From assembly GCA_027575805.1 (NCBI GenBank), contig JANBPU010000018.1, positions 1-64,000 on the forward strand: a stretch of DNA of 64,000 bases. The letters run 5' to 3'. The notes beneath the pieces were generated by a model. The model saw nothing but the letters and a program-made list of their open reading frames with translations, did not search any database and was not told where the DNA came from. Source of the stretch: Mycoemilia scoparia. Taxonomy: Eukaryota; Kickxellomycota; Kickxellomycetes; Kickxellales; Kickxellaceae. The translations under genes were made by a program, and so were the position numbers. Positions 28,305-39,535 of the stretch are shown in pieces (position 1 is the first letter of the stretch; each line of letters opens with the position of its first letter).

Positions 28305-28850
28305 CTATAAACCTACATTCTTGAAGGTCACTGATGAATGAGAGAATATACGCTCCCAATCCTTAACTGGCTGCCGTTTCTTGTCAGGCTTGTTAGATGT
28401 TAAATAACCCTCAAAGCCCCTTACAATGTTACCCTCAGATGCGGTATTTTCAAAGTAGGAAGTCTCAAAGTCGTAAATCGATGTTTCAAGGTTTATCTTT
28501 ATTGATATTAATATCATAAATATTAATGGGTTTTTTTGATTTGGTGGGATTTTTAAGGAATGCGTCAAAAGCAAAAGGCATCGATTATATTTTGGTACAT
28601 CAGCTTTATTGGGAATACCATTGCGTTTACTTACCAAATTTTTGTCTAGCTGTTTCTTTCTTTCCAATAGGCGGTAACATTCTTCCTCGGCTTCCCTCAA
28701 CGCCTTCTTTGATATTTTATCCTAATATTCGTGTATAGCTGATATTTAGAATACGTAAACCAAGCATACTGCTATACACAGGTTCAGTTATAATAGTACC
28801 TTGTTAGGGGACTTTAGATCCTGGTTGGATTTAGATGCCTTTTCAGCCAT
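28305..28850 (-). CDS. EAF6: NuA4 histone acetyltransferase subunit Eaf6
   Basis: Exons are 28850..28800, 28721..28635 and 28496..28305, giving 109 residues. Eaf6 is a small scaffold subunit of NuA4 (and MOZ/MORF-type complexes in animals). Seen are a Lys-rich leader, a coiled segment (REAEEECYRLLERKKQLDKNL) and the family core LETSIYDFETSYFENT, then EGNIVRGFEGYL, then WERIFSHSSVTF. Length fits. The intron 28497..28634 is 138 nt, a multiple of three, and has no stop, so retention would add 46 residues without breaking the frame. The stop at 28305 follows KNVGL; a donor-like GTAGGT at this point could lead to a further exon, but none is seen. It is divergent from RPT1. Confidence 0.88.
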
Positions 28851-29158
28851 TTATTTATATAAACATTAAGTTTCGCTGTGAATGCAACATTACCAAGAAA
28901 ATACTTTATTTGTAGGTTTAAACCAAAACCGATTGCTATGGCTGATTATGGGAGAAATCTAATTAGTTGATCCTCCTCATTGCGTAATGTGCTAAAGTGT
29001 GTATCTCAAATTCAAAACCATGACTTTGGGCGACTTGTTTACCATGCTGACGTTGCCCCTCCAAGAAATGATAATTTAAACTGCCTTTGTTTGCTTGGAA
29101 TTGAGGTTTTCCACTTTTAACACACGTTTAATATTAATCATTATCGAATATATTAGAA
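28851..29158. other. Divergent promoter region between EAF6 and RPT1
   Basis: 308 bp between two ATGs. I searched for the proteasome element GGTGGCAAA (PACE) on both strands and do not see it. No other motif stands out. Confidence 0.5.
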
Positions 29159-31145
29159 ATGGGCTCTGGAAGTGATTGGGATAAATGTAAGGAAGATGCA
29201 TTTTCAACTCTTTGCTGAATCTTTGAACCATTTCTTCAATGAAATTCTAAACACTGGATGCATTTTAAAATCCAAAAAAATAGACGGAAAGTCCATTGAA
29301 ACCGAAGAACAAGAAAATGTCAAAGGCATGCAGACTATAACTTTATATGCGTACTATAAATGCCTTTTACCTTGGATATAACCTGATAGTAACTAAATAT
29401 CATATAGCTCTTGACGAAGAGGATATCTCTCTTTTGAAATCATTTGTAAGCACAAGAAACATATTCTAAATACACACAGAAACAAAAACAATTACAATAA
29501 GCCACTTCTTTATCATCATAGGGCGAAGGGCCATACTCCAAAGAAATTAGAGATGCTGAAAATGCCATAAAAGACCTACAAAAATCCATTAACGAGAAAA
29601 TAGGTAACTATTCTTAGTGGCAGTTATTTGGTCACTCCTCTACATACATGCACACAGATTTGTAACCACAAGCTAATTCCTGTCTTTTTTGAAACAGGTG
29701 TAAAGGAAGTAGATACCGGTCTAGCACCACCAAACCTCTGGGATCTCCAAGCAGATAAAGCCACTCTTAATAATAGCCACCCTCTTCAGGTAAGAATTAT
29801 AACGGCAATATATTAAAGACAAGCTTATGTGGAAAAGTATTAATTAGCTATGATTCTGCAGGTTGCTCGCATTTCAAAAATCATTGATGACGGCGACGAA
29901 GAAAAAGGACCAAAGTATGTCATAAAAGTTAAAAATATCGCCAAGTTTGTTGTACTTTTATCAGAAAATGCATCAGCAACGGACTTTGAAGAGGGGATGC
30001 GTGTTGCTGTTGACCGTAATAAGATGCAGATTCAAATTCCACTGCCTCCCAAGATCGACCCTTCTGTTACAATGATGCAGGTCGAAGAAAAACCAGATAT
30101 TACTTATGAAAATGTCGGTGGTTGTAAAGAGCAAATTGAAAAGCTACGCGAGGTTGTCGAGCTGCCACTCCTTGATCCTACACGGTACACAAGTCTTGGT
30201 ATCGATCCACCAAAGGGTGTTCTGATGTATGGTCCACCTGGAACAGGAAAGACGCTTTGTGCACGCGCAGTTGCAAACAGAACTGACGCGACTTTCATTC
30301 GCGTCATTGGATCCGAACTTGTACAAAAGTACGTTGGTGAGGGTGCTCGTATGATTCGTGAGCTCTTCCAGATGGCCCGTACCAAGAAGGCCTGCATTAT
30401 TTTCTTTGATGAAGTTGATGCCTTTGGTGGTGCTCGTGTTGATGATGGTGCAGGAGGTGACAACGAAGTACAAAGAACTATGCTTGAGCTTATTACCCAG
30501 CTTGACGGCTTCGATCCTCGCGGAAACATTAAAGTTCTTATGGCCACTAATAGGTAATGCTTGTACTATGTTTCACTCTACACTGAACAAAAACTTTATA
30601 TTATGGTTACTTTAATATGCCATTTTCTACTCGATGCTAGGCCCGACACGCTTGACCCAGCCCTCATGAGACCAGGTCGTCTTGATCGTAAGATTGAGTT
30701 CTCATTACCAGACCTTGAGGTAAGATTGTTAATTTGGGATGTTGACATGTTGGCCCGCGCCCCTGCTCCATATTAACATTTATGAATTTAAAAAATAGGG
30801 TCGATCCCAAATCCTCAAGATCCACGCTAGAGGTATGAGCGTAGCCAGAAACATTCGTTACGATCTCATTGCCCGCCTCTGTCCAAACAGCACTGGTGCC
30901 GAGCTACGCAGCGTATGCACTGAGGCCGGTATGTTTGCTATTCGAGCAAGAAGAAAGGTATGTGACTGATTACTTTGACCGAACTTGATGAAACTACAAT
31001 ATATATACAGTTATCTGTTTGCTGAACAATACATCAATAACCACTATAGGTTGCTACCGAAGAAGATTTCTTAAAGGCTGTAAAGAAGGTCATCAAGGAC
31101 TATTCCAAGTTTAGCTCTACCCCCAAATATATGAACTACAACTAG
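29159..31145 (+). CDS. RPT1: 26S proteasome regulatory ATPase Rpt1 (PSMC2-type)
   Basis: Exons: 29159..29186, 29284..29325, 29408..29445, 29522..29603, 29698..29789, 29862..30553, 30641..30719, 30799..30957, 31050..31145; 435 residues. It is one of six AAA+ subunits of the 19S base that unfold substrates. Marks are [30 protein letters not shown], Walker A GPPGTGKT, pore-region [13 protein letters not shown], Walker [21 protein letters not shown] with arginine fingers, and the C-terminal [11 protein letters not shown]. Intron 2 must use a GC donor (AAAG|gcatgc at 29326); GT alternatives destroy the frame at LDEEDIS. Large exon 6 carries most of the ATPase domain. Confidence 0.96.
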
Positions 31146-31574
31146 ATCCATTTTCAGATTTCTTGGCATACTTTATTTTAGGCTTTGAACCACAATAGCA
31201 ATTCATTTTCATAAACAGTATTATTATGTAACAAAACATCTAAGTATTTGTAGCATCATTGCTGGTCCAAATGGTTTTGGTTTTCTTGGTAGTATATATG
31301 AGCCAGTTTAATGCAATTGCTTGCTAAACGGACCTTACAAAGTGTTTAAACAGGAACAGCTTTACTAATACCAGAAAACGTATTAAAGCCGTATTGCATT
31401 CAGGACAATTGTTTATTGGATGAGTGTAATTTTTAATCAGCAAATTGGTATAATCAAAGGACCATCTAATCCCAAAGAACTTTATTGATCTGACTATTTT
31501 TCTTACTGGCTTTAAAAGTTTTAATTGAAAGGGGGTGTTTCTGTCATTTCAAAATTTGTACTTGAGTCAAAACT
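31146..31574. other. Intergenic, RPT1 3' side and USP promoter
   Basis: 429 bp, AT-rich, with no open frame of interest and no recognised repeat. Confidence 0.5.
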
Positions 31575-33737
31575 ATGGCACTAGCAATGCCTCTCTCTCC
31601 AAAAGGTATGAAGGTGGAGCAATTACTAAAGCAACATGGGAAGACCGAGAGTCTGATATTTAGGCGACGAATAGAGTTCAGGAGAGCCACGCAAGTTGAC
31701 CATAAAATGGATGCTTTGCGCAAAAAGTACAAGCCTATAAACGATGAATCAATGGTGTACTCTGTAGACTCTAAGGGGGTCAAAAAGGCATCTACAAACA
31801 CGAGAGATAAATCAAGCATTGGAGAACCTCTTGAGGACCCATCAGGCTTCCGCCGAGCCTCTCAAGAACTCTTTAGTAGAGACAAACTTGCTCCAAAATG
31901 GTCAAAGGTCCGACCCATAGGAAGCGGCCTGCATAACCTTGGTAATACATGCTTCCTTAACTCAGTTTTGCAATGCCTTACATATACGCCATGCCTAGCC
32001 GAGCACTTTTTAGCCCATAGCCATTCAAGGTCGTGCCGTGTTGGAGACTCCTGTATAGCATGCAGGCTAGAAGCTCATGTCAACCAGGCTTTAACTGGCA
32101 GCAAGGGATCATCAGCATTTCCCCCCAAAGCAATTGTAGGAAGACTAAAGTCAATTGCCAAACATATGCGGGTTGGTAATCAGGAGGATGCCCACGAGTT
32201 CCTCCGCTACATGATTGATTCGGTTCAAAAGAACGTCCTATATGGACTCGACCCAAAGCTAGATTCTCGCATTAAAGAAACATCCCTTATCCACCAAATA
32301 CTTGGTGGATATTTGCAGAGCCAGGTTCTTTGCTCTAAATGCGGGCACCAATCAAACACATTCGATCCATGTCTTGACATTAGCCTCGATATTCAAAGCT
32401 GCTCGACCCTTGAAAAAGCATTCCGCAAGTTCATTAAGCCAGATCACCTTCTAGGATCCAATAGATACAGATGCGAGGGCTGCAAAAAGCTGGTCGATGC
32501 TGCTAAACAAATGACCATATACCAACTACCTACAGTTTTGTCTATCCAAATGAAAAGATTTTCTTCGTGGACTGGCGGAAAGATCAATAAGTTTGTAGAA
32601 TTCCCTAAAACATTGAACATGAAGCAATATGTCAGTCGAAATTCGCCAGAATCCGGGCCATTTAGCTATGATCTGTATGCTGTACTTGTTCATGCTGGCG
32701 GATCTGCTCGATCCGGACATTACTACGCTTACGTTAAGGCACCGAATGGCATTTGGTACGAAATGAACGACAGTTCGGTTACACAAGTGAGCGAGAGGCG
32801 TGTGATGCAGGCATCAGCCTACTTGCTCTTCTACAATCGTACCAGCCCTGCCCACAGTAGGCCTGTTGATCCACTAAAGTTGGACACCAAGACCATTGGC
32901 GAGTCTTTGTCAAGCTCGCTCGTAGATATGGCTAGAAATGCTGTGAAAAGGCCACTTGACCTTAAAGAGAGAAGAAGATCAGCTCCTCCTTCGATTAAGG
33001 GCTCTGAATCTGACAATAATTCAAGTGATGGAGATGATGATGACCAACTGATTGGTATACCCCAAAGTAAAGCTATTCAGCAGAAACTCATAAAGTCCCT
33101 CGATACAAGTAGACTAGAAATGGGCTTGAAGGCGGATAGCGAAGTTAAGACTGAAAGCATAGAATCGTCGACTAAGTCATCAAAGAAAAAGAACAAGAAG
33201 AGAAAACAAAAAGCTAGCGAGACTCCAGAATTTGAAAAGCCCAAAACAAATGCAGATGAAGTCGACACCAAAATAGATCAGGATAGCAGCTGGGTGGTTC
33301 GAGACAAAGTAGATAGCCCTACAAAACAAACTACGTCGAAAGTGCCTGTTGTTCAGTGGAACGAATCTAATAAGCTGAAGAAGGAAAAGGCATCACAGAA
33401 AAAGAGCGGTTCTAAGCACCATGTGTTTGATGGACGACCAACGATAACTCCAAAGGAAGCCAGAAAATCACAATTCAAAGTAGCTGTCGATGCATGGGAT
33501 GAAGTGAATAACAACAGCCAGACTTTGGTTATCAAAGAGGCAAGAGAAAGAACTATCAAGTCATTAAAGAACAAGGAATCCAAGGACTTGAAACGTAAGC
33601 CTGATATCTGGGATGCTGAGTACGATCGCGGCAGAGCCAAGAAAGTTAAAAAGAACAAGAAGGACCATAAGCCTCAAAACTTCAAAGTTAATCCATTCCA
33701 AGTGGTTAGTGAAAAGAAGCAACACCGGAAAAAGTAG
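31575..33737 (+). CDS. Ubiquitin-specific protease, USP36/Ubp10 type
   Basis: A single exon of 720 residues. USP-fold cysteine protease that removes ubiquitin; USP36 and Ubp10 act mainly in the nucleolus/nucleus on histones and RNA polymerase I. The Cys box GLHNLGNTCFLNSVLQCLTY begins at about residue 116, with VGNQEDAHEFLRYMID downstream. Zinc-binding pairs CSKCGH and CEGCKK and the His box SARSGHYYAYVKAPNGIWYEMND follow. After residue about 420 the protein is a long Lys/Ser/Glu-rich tail with clusters such as KKKNKKRKQK and a basic end (KKQHRKK), consistent with nucleolar targeting. The domain followed by a basic tail is the USP36/Ubp10 layout. Confidence 0.92.
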   Translation: MALAMPLSPKGMKVEQLLKQHGKTESLIFRRRIEFRRATQVDHKMDALRKKYKPINDESMVYSVDSKGVKKASTNTRDKSSIGEPLEDPSGFRRASQELFSRDKLAPKWSKVRPIGSGLHNLGNTCFLNSVLQCLTYTPCLAEHFLAHSHSRSCRVGDSCIACRLEAHVNQALTGSKGSSAFPPKAIVGRLKSIAKHMRVGNQEDAHEFLRYMIDSVQKNVLYGLDPKLDSRIKETSLIHQILGGYLQSQVLCSKCGHQSNTFDPCLDISLDIQSCSTLEKAFRKFIKPDHLLGSNRYRCEGCKKLVDAAKQMTIYQLPTVLSIQMKRFSSWTGGKINKFVEFPKTLNMKQYVSRNSPESGPFSYDLYAVLVHAGGSARSGHYYAYVKAPNGIWYEMNDSSVTQVSERRVMQASAYLLFYNRTSPAHSRPVDPLKLDTKTIGESLSSSLVDMARNAVKRPLDLKERRRSAPPSIKGSESDNNSSDGDDDDQLIGIPQSKAIQQKLIKSLDTSRLEMGLKADSEVKTESIESSTKSSKKKNKKRKQKASETPEFEKPKTNADEVDTKIDQDSSWVVRDKVDSPTKQTTSKVPVVQWNESNKLKKEKASQKKSGSKHHVFDGRPTITPKEARKSQFKVAVDAWDEVNNNSQTLVIKEARERTIKSLKNKESKDLKRKPDIWDAEYDRGRAKKVKKNKKDHKPQNFKVNPFQVVSEKKQHRKK

Positions 33738-33869
33738 AGTTTAAACCTTTATTTTGATTTACCATAATATTATTCGCACAATATACCTTTGCACTATTTG
33801 CTTGTTTCCAGGTTATTTTTGAAGAAATAGTACAAGATAAATGTATACAAGATAATGGAAATAGCGAAA

Positions 33870-35418
33870 CTATACAATATAATCATCTGTAGGGAGAATT
33901 TTATAGCCACCAATGCTGTCCAAAAGCCATTTAAATGACACTAACTCGGACAATGCTTTCTGGGAAGGTTTACCACCCCTCGTTAAATTTGATTTTTTAC
34001 TACTTTGGCTCAATTGCTTGCAATCTGTAGTCCTTGAGCTCAATGTAATGATTTTACCTGAGCCTGTCCGCTTTGAATTGGTTTTAAGATCTGCTTGCTT
34101 TAAAACTTCACCGCCTCCTTTAGAGATCAACAAAGTGATCTCAGCTCGTGTTGGGCTTCCACGAAATGTTCCATGAAGTATAAAAAGATATTCCGAAAAA
34201 AGCCTGGGCAACTTTACAGAGAAGTATAAATACATTTGGGTAGGTTAAGGAATGTCCCTTGCAGTGAACTATAATTTTGTTAATTTACCAACCTTAGCTG
34301 ATAGAGCTTGTCTGGCTCTAGATGGGGCATATGTCTGTCCCATTTTTTTATCCCCAATAACTTCAAATGGCCTATAGTCTAGGATCTCGCCCTGGTTTAT
34401 GCATTCCTCTATCCCTAAAACAAATGCGACAGTAGTAAGTGTTGTATTAGAATTTGTTTAATTATTTCTGCTTAGAAGCCATCAAACAAACCATGATTTA
34501 TACTCACAGTTGAAGCTAACAATCCAACATCCTGATAGCAGTGCCAAGAAATATTTGTATTTTCTAGTTGTAGCAACTAGGGCCCCATCTAGAGAATACG
34601 CCAAATTGTATTTTGTTGGTTCATCCGCGTTCATATGCATTAGCTGTATATTAGAGACAAATAATCACCTGTATCCATGACAACATGTGTAATAGTACTT
34701 TGGTTTTTGAAATCATTCTCTATCTTGCAACCGAATATACGCGAAATTCTTCCCAGGGATGCTTTCTGCGTGTCATTTAAGCTGGTCCCAAGAATTGACA
34801 GATGTTCTGGGTCAGATATAAACCCCTCGAAGACCTTGATGCGCTCCTTTAGGTTATCCAATAAACTTTTATATTGCTTATATGATTCCTATTGACGAAA
34901 GGACATGATACTGTTATTCTTTTATTCAGCTGGATTTAAACCCACAAGATGATATTTTGTCTGAGATACGACAACCTACCTCAGAAGAGATTTCGATGTA
35001 AGAGCTGTTGTTTTTGTAATCTAAAGTACTAATAACGCCAAAATTCGATTGGTACTCTGGTTCATTTGTAGAGTGTGAACTGTAAGGGATGGGAGAATTG
35101 ATAATATGTTAGAAGCAAGCAAGTCTATGGCTATGAATGACTCATGGCAACTTACAGGACTGCTAGGGGTCTTAGTTGCTACCTCTACTACTTACACCAA
35201 CTCATTTCTTTGTTGCATGACTCTTTGAATAAGGAAAACTGTACAAGCTTAGAGTCAAAATAAAGTGTTCTGATGTCTTTTTTGTACCAGTTATTAAACA
35301 AATATTTGAACACATACCACTTGTCATGTTTGGCTAGATTGTAGTTAATATGGGATAGCCTCTTTGCTTCTAGACTTCTACCTTGGCTTACCTGGTTTAT
35401 CAAGCTAAAAACAACCAT
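33870..35418 (-). CDS. Tandem-BRCT protein resembling the BARD1/BRCA1 C-terminus
   Basis: Best model: 35418..35392, 35178..35156, 35079..34980, 34888..34669, 34588..34508, 34414..34293, 34211..33870; 304 residues, phase kept. BRCT 1 reads ASLGRISRIFGCKI, ITHVVMDTDGALVATTRKYK, FLALLSGCWIVSFNWIEE and GEILDYRPFEV; the linker PSRARQALSAK leads to BRCT 2 (LPRLFSEYLFILHGTF, ISKGGGEVLK, ending FKWLLDSIGGYKILP). The GCW and the GTF..P..E..LLI..GGG patterns are those of the BARD1/BRCA1 BRCT pair, which reads phosphoproteins or histone ubiquitin marks at DNA damage. No RING or ankyrin domain is visible in the available 5' space (NDUFS6 starts at 35613 on the other strand). The first two exons are tentative: the 23-nt exon rests on phase only. 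BRCT identity is firm; BARD1 orthology is inference. Confidence 0.75.
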
Positions 35419-35612
35419 TAATCAGTTGTGAAGTCAGAGCAAGGTAGTCTAATATCTAGGGGGATTTGGCTTCAGTGTTGATTAATTAAGGCTGGATTTA
35501 GCTCAATCATCCTGCTATTCAAATCATTTGTTCGTTTGTGTTTCCGAAAGGGGCAATACCCAAAGCTCTTGCCTCCTTTTTATATTTCATTTTAAATACA
35601 AATCTTGTCAAA

Positions 35613-36405
35613 ATGAATCGTGCTCTCCGCCTCATTACAAGAAAGGCCCCAATTACCACCAGATTCCCAACTACCGCTGTGCTATCTCGTTATCAATCCA
35701 CAGACGCAGGCAAGTCATTAGTCACTGAATCGGAGCTCGCCCAGCAAGCACCCAATTACCCAACAACATGGAGCAACAACCAGCGGCCCAGAGACGTAGC
35801 TATGAGCGGTCCCAGGTTTGAGCAGACAGATCTTGCTGGTCAGGTATGTGCGATATAATAATACATCATTAGCATGTAGCCGGAAACCTCCGCTTTATAT
35901 TTGATGCTAAGAGAACTTATTTAAATGGTATATATAGCCCAGACCAATGGCAGCCATAGAGCTTATTAACGAAGAGCCCATCCGATTTGTAGCCGGAAGG
36001 AAGGCAGTCTGCGATGGTGGTAAGTTGATATGGATGGTGCTACGATTTACTTTATGTATGCTTGGCTGATAATGAAAACTAAATAATAGCGATATGCTGT
36101 TTTATAGGCGATGGACCCCTTGGACACCCCAAAGTGTATATTAATTTGGTAAGTTATCTGCATATTGTTATTTTTGTTTCCAACACGTATCCCTGAGAGC
36201 TAATCAACCAAACTAAAAAATGGCCGTGATATAGGACAAATCCAACGAGCCTCAGCCCTGTGAATACTGTAAGTCTTTTAGTATTTTGCAATCACACTAC
36301 CAATGCTGCTGGTAATTGCAATAAGCTGATTCTTACAATCTGTATCATAACAATGTTAATTTAGGCGGAATTCGTTTCCAAAAGGATCCCAGTGCCCACC
36401 ACTAG
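35613..36405 (+). CDS. NADH dehydrogenase (complex I) zinc-binding subunit, NDUFS6 type
   Basis: Exons: 35613..35843, 35938..36019, 36108..36148, 36235..36268, 36365..36405; 142 residues. A basic mitochondrial presequence (MNRALRLITRKAPITTRFP) is followed by the family region: RFVAGRKAVCDGGDGPLGHP, KVYINLDK, PCEYCGIRF and a final HH. The Cys/His set (C, H, C, C) is the zinc site of the 13-kDa subunit on the matrix arm. It indicates a functional proton-pumping complex I, absent from Saccharomyces. Confidence 0.95.
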
Positions 36406-37226
36406 ATGTTCTGAAAAGAGATCGAAACTTTTGTCAAGTGATAGAGTTTTATATATTATTATATTTTGTCCTAAAATCGTTGTTTTGGAAATAAATTGCC
36501 AGGATGGCTAAACTAGAATATTTTTCTATTTTCAACGGAAAGAGCCGCTACCAGAAAACCTGCAACTGCTTTTAAAGTGGCTTCATCTTGTAGCAATAGT
36601 AGTAATAATTATAATAGAGTTGCTTCTATAAAGCTGTTAAAGCTATACATGTTGTAATAGGATCTATAGATGTAGAAAGCATTAATATTAATAAACCCAT
36701 CCAGAATAACACAATAAACCGCGAGGTCGCGCTGCCTTGATTGAATGGATAAAAGTTAACAAAGAATCCTACAAAATAAGCATATGGCAGAGTGGCCTCT
36801 TCTCTAAAAGGATGGTACTAAGATACTCCCTTAGATACCAGCCAATCATCACCGAGACTCCAGCTAAAATGTATGGGTTATGGGCTAATTTGCAGGGAAT
36901 GTACGAGGGTATCATCTGTCTGTTCGCTTTTCGTAGAGAACTTGTGATGTAAATATTATATATACTATCTAGAGCAATTTTGAGGGCAAGAAATATATTC
37001 TTGGTTGCAACTGGACCCAGCTTGAGCTGAAAATGTAGATCTAGAAGCACAGGCTTTGCGAATATGGCGATTCGTTCTTGATCTTGTGAATAACACACAC
37101 ACACACACCAGCCCATCAAAACACATGTTTTCATAGCTGAACTGTTTTCTACATTTGATGCAAGTTTCTCTGGCTTGCTAGTCAACATATCTTTTTCTTT
37201 TACATTTATTCGAACTTTCCCAAGCT
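36406..37226. other. Intergenic region with a family C repeat
   Basis: These 821 bp lie between NDUFS6 and RAB2 and contain the family C copy (36838..36945) and a short CA run (37090-37105). Open frames here fall in the repeat and show no family motif. Confidence 0.5.
36838..36945 (+). repeat. Dispersed repeat family C, best-preserved copy
   Basis: ACTCCAGCTAAAATGTATGG, then TATGGGCTAATTTGCAGGGA, then TACGAGGGTA, ending in GTTCGCTTTTCGTAGAGAAC. The inverted copy at 55231-55332 shares the same blocks in the same order. Confidence 0.6.
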
Positions 37227-38814
37227 ATGTCTGAAGGATACAAATATTTATTCAAATTTATTATTATCGGTGACACAGGTATTTAAATTCACAGTTTCCT
37301 AAAAAGTATTCTTAATGCAATAAATATACTTAGCCTAGAGTGTTGCCATTGTCGTTTATAGGCGTTGGAAAAGTAAGAGAGAGTTTTGAGGGTTTATGCA
37401 TACCAAATTGCCTATAGCTTCTTACCAATTGGTATACGTTTCTGCTGTAGTCATGCCTTCTGCTCCAATTTACCGAGCAGCAATTCACTCATACTCATGA
37501 ATTGACTATTGGGTAAGGAAATGCTTTGGTATATCTGTTACTTGGCACAAATGCTGCGCCATATCTAGTACACTGTATGTCCAACCCCACCCTAAACCTT
37601 GCTGAATAATTGTACAATTCCTAATTCTGTTTATTTGAATACACAACCGAAACCATAGAGTCGAATTTGGTGCTAAACTGCTGGAGGTATGTACATAATG
37701 CACAATATATTATGCTATGCTATGCCTTTAAGGTTCTTTTAACTGATAGTCTAGTTCGCTATTTTTAGCTTAAGGAAAACGAAGCGCCTGCCATCGAAGG
37801 GAATGAAACCAAACCGAAGGTTAAGCTCCAAATTTGGGACACTGTAGGTATTGCTTCAAGAGCAGTCATATTTCTCGAATGTTAGCTTATATCCAAATAC
37901 CGACCTTTTATATATACATAATATAGGCTGGACAAGAGTCTTTTAGGAGCATTACCCGCAGCTATTATCGTGGTGCTGCGGGAGCACTTTTAGGTACATA
38001 GTACATAGTTTTAGATTGCTGCTACTATTGAAAGCTATCGCAAGTGCGAGCAACATTCTAATGACCATGCTTTAACTTATTACACATGACGGTCTGCTCA
38101 ATGTTTCATATATATAGTCTATGATATCACAAGGTAAGCATGACCATATACTTTTACATCATACGTGCTTCTTCTCTTTTCCAAAACATGTATTCAACGA
38201 TTGTCCGACTTTTCTGCTGGTTTTACTAGAGCTGATACTTTCAAGAATTTGTCAAAGTGGCTTGAAGATGCCCGCCAGCACCTCAACAAGAATTCCACAA
38301 TCATACTAGTTGGAAACAAGTGCGATCTGGATGCTAAGCGCGCGGTGGCCAAGGAAGAGGGAAAGGAGTTTGCTGATGCCAACGGACTGTTGTATATCGA
38401 AACCTCTTCAAAGACCTCAGACAACGTCAACAAGGTAGGCATTTTTCGCCTTATAATAAAAGTTGTCGCATTTTTAGCATGCTTGATTCTACTTTGACTT
38501 TTCAACTCTCTGGTAGGCATTCACTATGGTAGCCCAGGAAATCTACAGAAAGATAAGAAACAACGAGATTGATCCTAACGACGAGGTAACCAGAATCCCC
38601 GCCATTTCTTAAATAATTCAACAGCCATATCTACTAACCCAAATTCCTTGGATGTGGTCAAATCTATTGAATCATGTTGTGTAAGAAGTCCAACTAACAC
38701 CCGATTTGTGTGTATTGCTTTTAGTCCAACGGAATTAAGCTTGGATCATCCCAGCCTGGCCACATTTCGCTGCCAAGGGACAGCCATGAAGAGCAGAGTA
38801 GCTGCTCCTGTTAA
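37227..38814 (+). CDS. RAB2: Rab2-type small GTPase
   Basis: Ten exons: 37227..37278, 37362..37372, 37451..37512, 37659..37686, 37769..37843, 37927..37993, 38118..38133, 38230..38434, 38517..38585, 38725..38814; 224 residues. Rab2 works in Golgi and endosome-to-vacuole/autophagosome traffic; budding yeast lacks it. Marks: YLFKFIIIGDTGVGKSCLLL (P-loop), ELTIGVEFGAK (switch I), [20 protein letters not shown] (switch II), VGNKCDL, ETSSKT, C-terminal CSC for double prenylation. Two exons are tiny (11 nt carrying GVGK, and 16 nt carrying VYDIT). Exon 5 inserts about 12 residues (ENEAPAIEGNETKPK) between the beta2 and beta3 strands relative to animal Rab2, just after switch I. Confidence 0.94.
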
Positions 38815-39068
38815 AAGCTGAGACTGCCGTCCCATTTCTCTCGTCTCCGGCACCACATAATACTACTCCATATATACTCTTTTAAACTCCGAAAGTAATA
38901 CATTCAGGTTGCATCTCTTTTCAGAAAACGAAGATTTCATGTGCTGACTTTATCACTCTTTTCTATTCACCCTATCCATCCAATACACTATAATAGTCTT
39001 ATACACTTTTCCACAACTATACTCGCGATTCCTGTCTTTCTTCATTTAAATATAATAGCAAAAAATAT

Positions 39069-39535
39069 CTATCCCAAAAAGTGAGCCACAACAAAGTGAA
39101 GTATAACATTACAAAATACAAACTCGGCAAATGCACCTTCAGTTGTTCCAACAAACTGACCCTTGTTATCCGAATTGCTTTTTATACGCAAATTGGCTAC
39201 ATCAATAAATCATAAAGTTAATATACGACATGCCGCACACTATAATCGCAGACCGAGTCTTGTGTGATTTTGAACTGATATTGCAAATAGCATTCCGCAA
39301 CATTGTGAAAGTCTGACTTACCAGCAAGCACAAAACTCCCAACTGCTGACCCAAAGCCCGCCACGAAAGCGTTGTAGGGATGCGTGCCAACCAGCGTGGC
39401 ATATAACACCTGAATGAGTCCGGTGATCACACAGTAGGCCAGGTACATGTCTATCAACTTTAGCTTGTTTGGTGTATTTTGCGTGTAGCCGCTGATCGCT
39501 GTGCTGAGCGCCTTATTGAACTTGCTTTGAGCCAT
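39069..39535 (-). CDS. OST2: Oligosaccharyltransferase subunit DAD1/Ost2
   Basis: Exons are 39535..39322 and 39196..39069, giving 113 residues. A small ER-membrane subunit of the N-glycosylation transferase. LKLIDMYLAYCVITGLIQVL (TM 1), GTHPYNAFVAGFGSAVGSFV (TM 2) and the C-terminal EGAFAEFVFCNVILHFVVAH (TM 3) give the usual three segments and length (about 113 in human). The 5' leader contains an (AG)n microsatellite at 39603-39631. It is convergent with RAB2. Confidence 0.94.

Noticed and set aside
35188..35391. Plus 65 residues of the BRCT gene's first frame as coding
   Set aside because: Composition is that of translated AT-rich non-coding DNA, and no donor in it keeps phase with the next exon; a 27-nt first exon fits better, though still tentative.
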